A DNA stretch of 6,160 nt from Rhodothermales bacterium (GTDB taxonomy: Bacteria > Bacteroidota > Rhodothermia > Rhodothermales > UBA10348): the NCBI GenBank assembly GCA_013003255.1, contig JABDJZ010000419.1:1-6160 (forward strand), given 5' to 3'. Of this stretch, positions 1-4,993 are shown one piece after another; position 1 is the first letter of the stretch, and each line of letters starts with the position of its first letter. The notes under the pieces were generated by a model. It saw nothing but the letters and a program-made list of their open reading frames with translations. It was not told the DNA's origin and did not search any database. Both the position numbers and the translations under genes were made by a program.

Positions 1-27
1 TCCCCATAGCCACGGGCTCCTCCAGAC

Positions 28-50
28 TTATGCACCTCAGGTGTGGATAC
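28..50. promoter_or_regulatory. Pair of inverted DnaA-box-like 9-mers
   Basis: TTATGCACC (28-36) and TGTGGATAC (42-50) each match the DnaA box (TTATNCACA, or TGTGNATAA on the other strand) at 8 of 9 positions. They face each other across 5 bases. A short dyad, CACC-TCA-GGTG (33-43), lies within them and could instead be an unrelated operator. A weaker third match, TGTGGAAGG, sits at 65-73. The pair lies about 40-60 bases upstream of the -35 element of the RNA promoter, so DnaA could regulate that promoter, or this could be the edge of an origin region. No AT-rich unwinding tract is visible, so an origin is not claimed. Confidence 0.3.
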
Positions 51-90
51 CGATGTGCACTGTTTGTGGAAGGACTGATGAAGATTCTGA

Positions 91-119
91 TTGACGAAGG
101 TGAAGGTGCGGTCTATAAT
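91..119 (+). promoter_or_regulatory. Strong sigma70-type promoter for the large RNA
   Basis: TTGACG (91-96; five of six match the -35 consensus TTGACA) and a perfect -10 TATAAT (114-119) are separated by exactly 17 bases. Transcription should start near 125-127, the first bases of a 5-bp hairpin (127-140), so the RNA would carry a protective structure at its 5' end. The sequence is the canonical primary-sigma form and not the TAnnTTTG form typical of core Bacteroidota. No AT-rich UP element is seen upstream. No reading frame with coding character follows; the next product is the structured RNA. Confidence 0.8.
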
Positions 120-251
120 AGTCCCAGTGCCTGACGGCACAGTTCCTTGACGCGATTGAGTCTCTAGGCTGCATGAGGTAGCCCACGCGGATCGAAAGAC
201 CTTCGGGTAAGAGATCCACGGAGTGCCGACGAAGACGATGCCCTCGGGCAC

Positions 252-412
252 GCTTCGGTAGGAGGAGCGACCAGCAGAGTCGCCTGGAAGGAAGCGGGAA
301 ACCGCGGAGAACCGGGAGGATGGCTGAGAGCGAGTCCACGGTGATCACGGGGTCGGTAAATATGTCGACGGATCCGGGACCAGTTCCCGGGGAACGTGTG
401 AGCTTCGGTAGG
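252..412 (+). repeat. 11-base direct repeat inside the RNA, copies 150 bases apart
   Basis: GCTTCGGTAGG occurs exactly at 252-262 and again at 402-412. The flanks differ, so this is not a recent duplication. Both copies fall in segments without a strong local stem. The GTAGG end is complementary to CCTAC at 546-550 (loop region of a stem in the RNA) and to CCTAC at 864-868, so the repeats could be alternative partners in a tertiary contact. This is inference. Confidence 0.4.
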
Positions 413-505
413 TGGCGGCAGGCAGGAGCGCATCCCAGGAAGCGCAACTGCGGTCGTTGTGGAAGCAGGAAGGGAAAGCCAGGCTGGTCCGAGAGGACGA
501 CCGGG

Positions 506-620
506 CGGAACCAACCAGACGCGACCACACCCCAGTCACGAATCGCCTACGGCGATGAGTGGGGAAGGGCACGAAAAACCAGGGGAGGACGGTGCTTGCA
601 CCGCCGAACCGATGGTTCCG
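506..620 (+). other. Internal domain of the large RNA
   Basis: CGGAACC (506-512) pairs perfectly with GGTTCCG (614-620) over 7 bp and encloses two stems. The first is CCCCA/TGGGG (530-534/560-564), topped by ATCGCC/GGCGAT (542-547/551-556). The second is CGGTG/CACCG (590-594/599-603), closed by a CUUG tetraloop. An A-rich single-stranded stretch, ACGAAAAACC (571-580), lies between the two. A competing local hairpin, GAACC/GGTTC (606-610/614-618), is possible, so the long-range form is preferred but not certain. Confidence 0.5.
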
Positions 621-655
621 GACGAGCAGGAAGCAATGACTGCCAAGCAGGGTGG

Positions 656-708
656 CTCACGAAGTGTGCCCATACTACGTGAGTTGAAGCGCGCGAGAGC
701 GTGACTTC
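656..708 (+). other. Two adjacent long hairpins of the large RNA
   Basis: The first hairpin pairs CTCACG (656-661) with CGTGAG (678-683). After one A-A mismatch it continues with five more pairs (663-667/672-676, one G-U) to a GCCC loop. Two bases later the second pairs GAAG (686-689) with CTTC (705-708), continues CGCGC/GCGTG (690-694/699-703, one bulged A at 704), and ends in a GAGA tetraloop of the GNRA class. These are among the most stable local elements and would be good anchors for a homology model. Confidence 0.65.
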
Positions 709-759
709 GCATGACCGCCGGGCAGGGTCTTAGGACTCTGCTAAAAATGTGAGACAGTA

Positions 760-813
760 CCTCCCACAACCGGGAAGCTGAAGCCGCTTGCGGCGACGGG
801 GAACCGGGGGAGG
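760..813 (+). other. Elongated CUUG-capped hairpin of the large RNA
   Basis: CCTCCC (760-765) pairs with GGGAGG (808-813). CCGG (770-773) pairs with CCGG (804-807), and GCCG (783-786) pairs with CGGC (791-794) around a CTTG tetraloop. The last two helices are separated by a symmetric, purine-rich 9 x 9 internal loop (774-782 opposite 795-803), a shape often used for protein binding or tertiary contacts. Confidence 0.6.
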
Positions 814-832
814 CGTCGCGTTGGGGGGTTAT

Positions 833-893
833 GCCCGGCACTGATTGGAGGAGTTTTCTCTTCCCTACTGAGGCTGTTCAGCGTATGCTGGGC
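833..893 (+). promoter_or_regulatory. Alternative (antiterminator-like) pairing
   Basis: GCCCGGCA (833-840) can pair with TGCTGGGC (886-893) over 8 bp with one G-U. CTGA (841-844) with TCAG (878-881) extends it inward. This takes bases from both strands of the terminator hairpin (871-898), so the two structures exclude each other. The pattern resembles the expression platform of an attenuator. It may instead be a simple alternative fold with no regulatory role. Confidence 0.4.
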
Positions 894-901
894 GGCCTTT
901 T
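871..901 (+). terminator. Intrinsic terminator of the large RNA
   Basis: AGGCTGTTCAGC (871-882) pairs with GCTGGGCGGCCT (887-898) over 12 uninterrupted pairs (three G-U) around a GTAT loop. A TTTT run (898-901) follows directly. It ends the RNA 30 bases before the glycosyltransferase start codon. A second hairpin, 847-853/858-864 (7 bp, TTTT loop), precedes it and is compatible with it. Confidence 0.7.
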
Positions 902-931
902 GTGGTTTATAAGCTTTCTCAGGCAGGCTTC

Positions 932-1573
932 ATGCCCTCCGTCCAGACCGCGATCATACACTTCCAGACGCCCGACCTGCTGGTGCAGGCGGTGGAGTCA
1001 TTCCGCCGCCACGAACCCGAGGCTCCGCTCCTTCTTGTTGACAACGGATCAGCGGATGGTTCAGCCAAGGTGGTGGAGCAGCTTGGCCGGGATCAGCCGC
1101 ACACGGTTGCCAGGATGCTGCCCGAAAACCGGTTTCACGGACCCGCGATGGACCTTGTGCTCCAGGAGAGCGAGGCCGACTGCGTGTTCTTCCTGGACAG
1201 CGATACCATCACCCATCGACCGGGCTTTCTCCGCCCGATGGCGCAGCACGCCACAGCGTCCGGTGTATGGGCCTGCGGGCAGGTGACCCGTGCAGACGGA
1301 CGGGGATTTGCAGCCAGCGAAGGTACCCCCGTTCCCGTGTCCGCCTTCATGATGATCAACACGGCCGCGTACAGGAGCCTGCCTCCCTTCATTCATCACG
1401 GCCTGCCGGTCCTGCAGGCCAGCATGGCCGCGGCCGAGAAAGGGCTTCGCGTGCATGACTTCCCGGTCGAGCAGTACGTGGAGCACCTGGGTCGTGGAAC
1501 GGCGGAGCGCTTCGGATATGGCCTGGGGTGGAGGAGCCGGCTGAACTACCTGCTACACCGTTTCGGGCTTTGA
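932..1573 (+). CDS. Family-2-like glycosyltransferase
   Basis: The predicted protein has 213 residues. It has the GT-A fold signature of family 2 transferases: a hydrophobic first strand (VQTAIIHF, 4-11), VDNGSADGS (36-44) for nucleotide binding, and a DXD-type metal/sugar-nucleotide motif, FFLDSDT (86-92). Such enzymes move a sugar from a nucleotide-sugar to a lipid, protein or glycan acceptor; the donor and acceptor cannot be told. No membrane segment is evident, and it is short for a complete family 2 enzyme. I chose ATG 932 over an in-frame GTG at 902 because 902 lies next to the terminator U-run and AGGCAGG (921-927) sits at ribosome-binding distance from 932. The gene ends inside a 41-bp tandem duplication, so its C-terminus may have been altered. 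It converges on the HAD gene, with 75 bases between stop codons. Confidence 0.8.
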   Translation: MPSVQTAIIHFQTPDLLVQAVESFRRHEPEAPLLLVDNGSADGSAKVVEQLGRDQPHTVARMLPENRFHGPAMDLVLQESEADCVFFLDSDTITHRPGFLRPMAQHATASGVWACGQVTRADGRGFAASEGTPVPVSAFMMINTAAYRSLPPFIHHGLPVLQASMAAAEKGLRVHDFPVEQYVEHLGRGTAERFGYGLGWRSRLNYLLHRFGL

Positions 1574-1621
1574 GCCAAGGGCTGAACTACCTGCTCCACA
1601 GTTTCGGCCTCCAAGCCAAGG
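1540..1621 (+). repeat. Degenerate 41-bp tandem duplication at the glycosyltransferase 3' end
   Basis: Positions 1540-1580 and 1581-1621 match at 35 of 41 bases. Copy one encodes the last ten residues, LNYLLHRFGL, and the stop codon. Copy two, two frames over, could encode LNYLLHSFGLQAK, with CAA where the first copy has its TGA. As 41 is not a multiple of three, the second copy cannot be read in the gene's frame. The divergence shows the duplication is not recent. Confidence 0.85.
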
Positions 1622-1648
1622 CACCCGCCGGAGCGACCGCCGAACGGC

Positions 1649-2341
1649 TCACACACGCAGCAGCCCGGCCAGGTCGGTCCAGTCCGAGAAGCGAAACACC
1701 CGAGGCTCACCGGCCACTTCTTCGCCGTCGGTGTACCAGGCTACCTGCCATCCCGCGTTAAGGCCGCCCACGACGTCCGAATGGAGCGAGTCACCCACGT
1801 ACAGGATCTCCGCCGGACCTACACCGGCCCGGGCCGTGGCTATGCGAAAGAGCTCCGGATGCGGTTTGAGGACGCCCTCCTCCTCGGAGATCACGATAGC
1901 CGAAAAGGCGGCGGTCAAGTGAGGAAATCGGGCCAGCTTGGCACGCTGGGCCTCGGCAAACCCGTTCGTGAGCACGCCGGTGGGGTAGCGCTTCGTCACG
2001 CGATCAAAGACCTCCAGAGCGCCCTCGTGCAACTCCCAGTGGTCCGCGTAGGCCTCCAGGTATTTGTCGGCCGCAACCATCGCGTCGGCCTCAATGCCCA
2101 GGGCCTCGAAAAGGAGTTCGAAGCGGCCGGATCGCGTGCCTTCCTTGCTCCGGGTTCCAGCCGCATATTCCCGCCAGACCTTGCCGTTGACCTCGCGGTA
2201 GGTGGAATGGACCTTCCTGAGTGGTACCTCGCCAAGAGTCGGCAGCATCCCATGCAGATCCACAAGTGCCAGATGCTGGGCCTGGCGGTGATCCAGCAGT
2301 GTGTCGTCAAGGTCAAAGTAGACGAACCGAATGCCCGTCAT
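1649..2341 (-). CDS. HAD-superfamily phosphatase, YjjG/YfnB-like
   Basis: The 230-residue product carries all four HAD motifs. Motif I is FDLDDTLLD, with nucleophile Asp10 and acid/base Asp12. Motif II is LTNG with Thr125, motif III is LKPHPE with Lys159, and motif IV is GDSLHSD with Asp184 and Asp189. A helical cap of about 90 residues lies between motifs I and II, as in subfamily IA enzymes such as pyrimidine 5'-nucleotidase YjjG. It should hydrolyse a small phosphate ester in the cytosol; the substrate is not known. Its ATG overlaps the stop of the acyltransferase gene (ATGA, 2338-2341), so translation is probably coupled. A housekeeping nucleotide phosphatase and a role in the sphingolipid pathway of its neighbours are both possible. 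Confidence 0.85.
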   Translation of the reverse strand: MTGIRFVYFDLDDTLLDHRQAQHLALVDLHGMLPTLGEVPLRKVHSTYREVNGKVWREYAAGTRSKEGTRSGRFELLFEALGIEADAMVAADKYLEAYADHWELHEGALEVFDRVTKRYPTGVLTNGFAEAQRAKLARFPHLTAAFSAIVISEEEGVLKPHPELFRIATARAGVGPAEILYVGDSLHSDVVGGLNAGWQVAWYTDGEEVAGEPRVFRFSDWTDLAGLLRV

Positions 2342-3486
2342 GCCGTGGCGCCCGATATCGGCCGGTCCAGGATGGCATACTCCCGGTGAGGCGTTCCGCC
2401 AAGACTCTCAAGTGCGTTGCGCATCGGCATGTTGTTGTCCAGGATCCAGCTCATCTCACAGCCCGGGAAGCCAAGTGGCGGGACCCGCTTTGCCGTCTCA
2501 AGGATCAGCAAGGCATCGAAACCCCGTCCCTGAAATTCTTTCTTGACACCCAAAAGGGGCAGGCGAACCTCCTGGATGCCGCCAAACAGCACGCGCGCCA
2601 GGAGCTTGAAAATCCCGAAGGGAAGGAGCCGGCCATTCCGCACGCCGGCCAGGGCCTGGTTCATGTTCGGAATGGTCACGGAGAAAGCCACCGGATTGCC
2701 ATCGAGCTCAAGGATGTAGGCCATCCGCGGGTCGACCACCTGCTTCATTTCCGCAGCCAGGTGGTCAAACTCTGAGGGCGTCATCGGGACGTGCCCCCAA
2801 TTGTCCTGCCAGCCGTCATTGAAGATGTCGCGGATGATCGCCGCCTCCTCCTTGAAGCGCTTCATGTTGAGCGTCCGAATCCGGAGGCCCGGATTTCGAC
2901 GCTTCACGAGGGCCGCGCCACGCTCCAGCTTGTCCAGGTTGGCGTACTTCCGGTGGATGTAGTAGGCCCAGAGGGTCATCTCCCGACGAAAGCCGGCCGC
3001 CTCCAGCAGCGTAGGGTAGTAGTCGGGATTGTGGGTCATGAGGACGAAAGGGGCGCTCTCATATCCGTCCATCAACAGCCCGGCGGTATCATTCAGCGAC
3101 GGGTTGACCGGGCCCCGCATCACTGTCATGCCCCGGTCTGAAAGCCAGGCATCGGCAGCCTGTATAAGGCCATCCACCACATCCTGGCGGTCCACGGACT
3201 CGAAAAAGCCAAAGAAGCCTACGCGGTCATCGTACTTCTGCAGGTGCATGCCGTTGATGATCGCGGCAATCCGGCCCACCACGCGTCCCTCGGCATCCCA
3301 GGCCAGGAACAGTTGCATGTCTCCGTGCTCGAAGAAGGCGTTCTTCTTTGGATTGAGCAGCTTCTTGGTATCCATCCTGAGTTGTGGCACCCAGTAGGGA
3401 TCCTCCCGGTACAGGCGAAACGGGAAATCGATGAAGGCCGCCCGCTCCCGGCGACCCTCGACGGGACGCACCACCAAGTCCGGCAT
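2338..3486 (-). CDS. GNAT-fold acyltransferase, candidate bacterial ceramide synthase
   Basis: The 382-residue protein is about twice the length of a single-domain GNAT enzyme. The N-terminal half contains VGRIAAIIN (70-78) and a conserved-looking segment MRGPVNPSLNDTAGLL (123-138). The C-terminal half has an acyl-CoA-binding loop of the Q-x-x-G-x-G/A type in KEFQGRGFDALLI (316-328). It resembles the YghO-like family. A GNAT-type acyltransferase is the known bacterial ceramide synthase of Caulobacter, which N-acylates the product of serine palmitoyltransferase. Here the gene follows such an enzyme with a TGATG overlap (3484-3488), so N-acylation of a sphingoid base is the best guess. The family fold is fairly sure; the ceramide synthase role is inference from context. 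No Shine-Dalgarno sequence precedes the ATG. Confidence 0.75.
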   Translation of the reverse strand: MPDLVVRPVEGRRERAAFIDFPFRLYREDPYWVPQLRMDTKKLLNPKKNAFFEHGDMQLFLAWDAEGRVVGRIAAIINGMHLQKYDDRVGFFGFFESVDRQDVVDGLIQAADAWLSDRGMTVMRGPVNPSLNDTAGLLMDGYESAPFVLMTHNPDYYPTLLEAAGFRREMTLWAYYIHRKYANLDKLERGAALVKRRNPGLRIRTLNMKRFKEEAAIIRDIFNDGWQDNWGHVPMTPSEFDHLAAEMKQVVDPRMAYILELDGNPVAFSVTIPNMNQALAGVRNGRLLPFGIFKLLARVLFGGIQEVRLPLLGVKKEFQGRGFDALLILETAKRVPPLGFPGCEMSWILDNNMPMRNALESLGGTPHREYAILDRPISGATA

Positions 3487-4760
3487 CAGTGACCGTGTCC
3501 GTTCTTGCCGATGACGCCGTGCTTCAGTCCAATCTTGTGGAAGGCGTCGAGGATGAAGTCCAGGTCCTCGTTGGAATGGGAAGCCATGTAGGACGTACGC
3601 ATCAGGGACTGGCCCTGCGGTACGGCCGGGGGCACGACGGCATTGACGAACACGCCCTCCTCAAGCAGGTCTTTCCAGAATCGGAAACAGGTGTGCAGGT
3701 CTCCGACCACCACGGGGATGATGGGGGACTCGCTGCTCCACACGTTGAAGCCAAGGTTGCGGAAGCCTTCCCGCATGTAATCCGAGATCTCCCAGAGTCG
3801 CTGCACGCGCTCGGGCTCTTCCTCGAGGATATCCAGGCACTTCAGGGCCGTGGCCACATTGGCCGGCGGCATGGAGGCGCTGAAAATGTGCGTCGAACTG
3901 GTGTGGCGGATGTACTCGATGACATCGTGGCTCCCCACACAGAACCCGCCCAGTGACGCGAAGCTCTTCGAAAATGTGCCCGTGACCATGTGCACCCGGT
4001 CATCGAGTCCGAAATGCGCAGCGCTCCCGCGCCCTCCCGGACCAACCACACCCACCGCGTGGGCATCGTCCAGCATCAGGGCGGCACCGAATTCCTCGGC
4101 AAGGTCCACCAGTTCGGGCACCTTGGCCAGAACGCCACTCATCGAGAACACCCCATCGGTTACGATGAACTGCCCCGCAGAAGGCCGGTCCGCGCGAGCC
4201 CGCTCCAGCAGGCGCCGCAAGTGGGCCATGTCGTTGTGACGAAAGCGCCAGGTCTCCGCGAGACTGACCTGGGTGCCGGCCACGATGCAGGCGTGGTTGT
4301 CCTTGTCACTGAAGATGATGTCTCCCTTGCCCGCCATGGACTGGAGCACACCCTGGTTGGTCATGTACCCGGTGCTGAAGAGCACGCAGGCATCCTTCTG
4401 CATGAACGCGGCCAGGCGCTCCTCCAGTTGGATGTGCAGATCGAGCGTTCCGTTCAGAAAGCGGCTTCCGGTGCAGCCGGTGCCATACTGCTCGATGGCC
4501 TTTGCGGCGGCCTCCTTGACCCGGGGATCGGACATCAGGCCCAGGTAATTGTTAGACCCTGCCATGATGACTTCGCGACCATTGATGATCGCACGCGCCC
4601 CGTCGTTCTTCTCGATTGCCCGGAAGTAGGGGTACAGGTCGGCGCCCTTGACCTGCGCGTAAATGCCGTCCGGCGCGAAAAACCGATGGGTCTTGTCGAA
4701 AAGGGACGGTTCCGGCCGAGAAACCGTTGTCTCCTCCAACCGGTCGTTAACCTGGGACAT
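3486..4760 (-). CDS. spt: Serine palmitoyltransferase-like alpha-oxoamine synthase
   Basis: The 424-residue protein is a PLP-dependent fold-type I enzyme of the alpha-oxoamine synthase family, of usual length. The PLP lysine is Lys265 in GTFSKSFASLGG, a form typical of serine palmitoyltransferase and unlike the GTxGKA form of KBL/BioF. DDAHAVGVVGPGGRG (231-245) holds the cofactor Asp and the family glycine motif. GSNNYLGL (68-75) and TGCTGSRFLNG (94-104) are substrate and cofactor regions shared by the family. It would condense serine with a long-chain acyl thioester to give 3-ketosphinganine, the first step of sphingolipid synthesis, in the cytosol. Related enzymes using other amino acids cannot be ruled out. 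The start codon follows a hairpin and has no clear Shine-Dalgarno sequence. The downstream acyltransferase is translationally coupled. Confidence 0.85.
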   Translation of the reverse strand: MSQVNDRLEETTVSRPEPSLFDKTHRFFAPDGIYAQVKGADLYPYFRAIEKNDGARAIINGREVIMAGSNNYLGLMSDPRVKEAAAKAIEQYGTGCTGSRFLNGTLDLHIQLEERLAAFMQKDACVLFSTGYMTNQGVLQSMAGKGDIIFSDKDNHACIVAGTQVSLAETWRFRHNDMAHLRRLLERARADRPSAGQFIVTDGVFSMSGVLAKVPELVDLAEEFGAALMLDDAHAVGVVGPGGRGSAAHFGLDDRVHMVTGTFSKSFASLGGFCVGSHDVIEYIRHTSSTHIFSASMPPANVATALKCLDILEEEPERVQRLWEISDYMREGFRNLGFNVWSSESPIIPVVVGDLHTCFRFWKDLLEEGVFVNAVVPPAVPQGQSLMRTSYMASHSNEDLDFILDAFHKIGLKHGVIGKNGHGH

Positions 4761-4796
4761 GTAGTCTTGGTTGATCAGTCGTCCGTCGACGACTAC
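4761..4796 (-). promoter_or_regulatory. Leader hairpin abutting the spt start codon
   Basis: In the - strand transcript, GTAGTC (4796-4791) pairs with GACTAC (4766-4761), and the pairing ends directly at the ATG (4760). A second 6-bp hairpin, GTCGTC-GACG-GACGAC (4793-4778), overlaps its 5' arm, so the two cannot form together. Structure this close to the start could control ribosome access. Chance is not excluded. Confidence 0.35.
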
Positions 4797-4927
4797 AGTG
4801 TGTTTGCCGGACTTAGTGCAGGACGCGCAGACTTTGTTTCAGAAGCCGCCCTGGAAGCGCGGGCTGTTTCTGTGGAGCCCCGGAAGGACTCCGCTGCGTG
4901 CCCCCCATAATGGCCAGCCAGATCAGG

Positions 4928-4941
4928 GGGTGATATCACCC
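4928..4941. promoter_or_regulatory. Perfect 14-bp palindrome, candidate operator
   Basis: GGGTGATATCACCC is a perfect inverted repeat with no spacer, in the 232-bp gap between the DUF5683-type gene and the spt operon, about 170 bases upstream of the spt start. It is flanked by direct copies of ATCAG (4922-4926 and 4942-4946). Lack of a loop and of a T-run argues against a terminator and for a dimeric regulator site. No clear -35/-10 pair was found on the - strand in this gap, so the spt promoter is not placed. Confidence 0.4.
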
Positions 4942-4979
4942 ATCAGCCGCGACTAGTGACCAAAGGGTAACATACCGTT

Positions 4980-4993
4980 GCCACTTTTGTGGC
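4980..4993 (-). terminator. Short hairpin at the end of the parB operon
   Basis: GCCAC and GTGGC (5 bp, AAAA loop in the - strand RNA) begin at the last base of the DUF5683-type gene's TAG stop. A second small stem, GGTA/TACC (4976-4973/4969-4966), follows, then CTTT. Without a real T-run this is at best a weak terminator or an mRNA 3'-end stabiliser. Confidence 0.3.

Larger units (their letters stand above)
141..830 (+). other. Long-range closing helices of the large RNA
   Basis: Positions 141-155 can pair with 816-830 in 15 contiguous pairs, nine Watson-Crick and six G-U. The core is ACGCGA (150-155) with TCGCGT (816-821). Nested inside it, GTCTC (160-164) pairs with GAGAC (751-755), and hairpin 760-813 fits between the two 3' strands. 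The outer helix starts one base after the 5' hairpin and ends just before the 3' terminator domain, as expected for the helix that defines an RNA's global fold. Compensatory changes in homologues have not been tested. Confidence 0.6.
126..901 (+). ncRNA. Large structured non-coding RNA, class not recognised
   Basis: This stretch of about 775 bases begins at a consensus promoter, ends at an intrinsic terminator and holds no convincing protein gene; its open frames have low-complexity Arg/Gly/Pro-rich translations. Hand folding gives a nested architecture. There is a 5' hairpin 127-131/136-140, a closing helix 141-155/816-830 and a second helix 160-164/751-755. Hairpins then follow at 167-183, 186-220 (UUCG loop), 223-251, 267-283, 294-305 (GAAA loop), 374-390, 443-461 and 487-498 (GAGA loop). 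A domain is closed by 506-512/614-620, followed by hairpins 656-683, 686-708 (GAGA loop), 722-741 and 760-813 (CUUG loop). Purine-rich linkers such as GGAA and GAAG are typical of large structured RNAs. Signatures of RNase P, tmRNA and group II domain V were looked for and not found. Size and style resemble the ornate large bacterial RNAs (OLE, GOLLD, ROOL), but I cannot match it to one. Function unknown. It could act alone or as a giant leader for the glycosyltransferase downstream. Confidence 0.8.

Noticed and set aside
37..528. Open frames on the - strand, the longest 163 residues
   Set aside because: No domain or motif is recognisable, and they oppose the strong promoter and cover the structured RNA. 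Several overlapping frames of similar quality exist.
320..704. Open frames on the + strand (320-682 and 459-704)
   Set aside because: Their translations are Arg/Gly/Pro-rich without motifs, they run through many perfect stem-loops, and they overlap each other in different frames. They are better explained as chance frames in a GC-rich structured RNA.
126..901. Group II intron or remnant
   Set aside because: The fold is similarly rich in stems and GNRA loops, but no domain V (AGC triad with GNRA-capped 34-base hairpin), no 5' GUGYG start and no reverse transcriptase were found.
126..901. RNase P RNA or tmRNA
   Set aside because: The conserved GGAAAGUCC and ACAGAA segments of RNase P are absent and the length is about double. 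The tRNA-like ends and CCA of tmRNA are absent.
126..901. Guide RNA of an IscB/TnpB-type nuclease, retron RNA or CRISPR-associated RNA
   Set aside because: No nuclease, reverse transcriptase or cas gene lies in the window and there is no repeat-spacer pattern. A partner encoded elsewhere cannot be ruled out.
902..931. Upstream GTG start for the glycosyltransferase
   Set aside because: It sits at the terminator U-run with no ribosome-binding site. ATG 932 starts directly at the usual first strand of the fold and has a nearby AGGCAGG.
831..1286. A 151-codon + frame beginning in the terminator region
   Set aside because: It overlaps the glycosyltransferase in another frame, starts in the RNA 3' domain, and has a low-complexity Arg/Ser/Pro translation.
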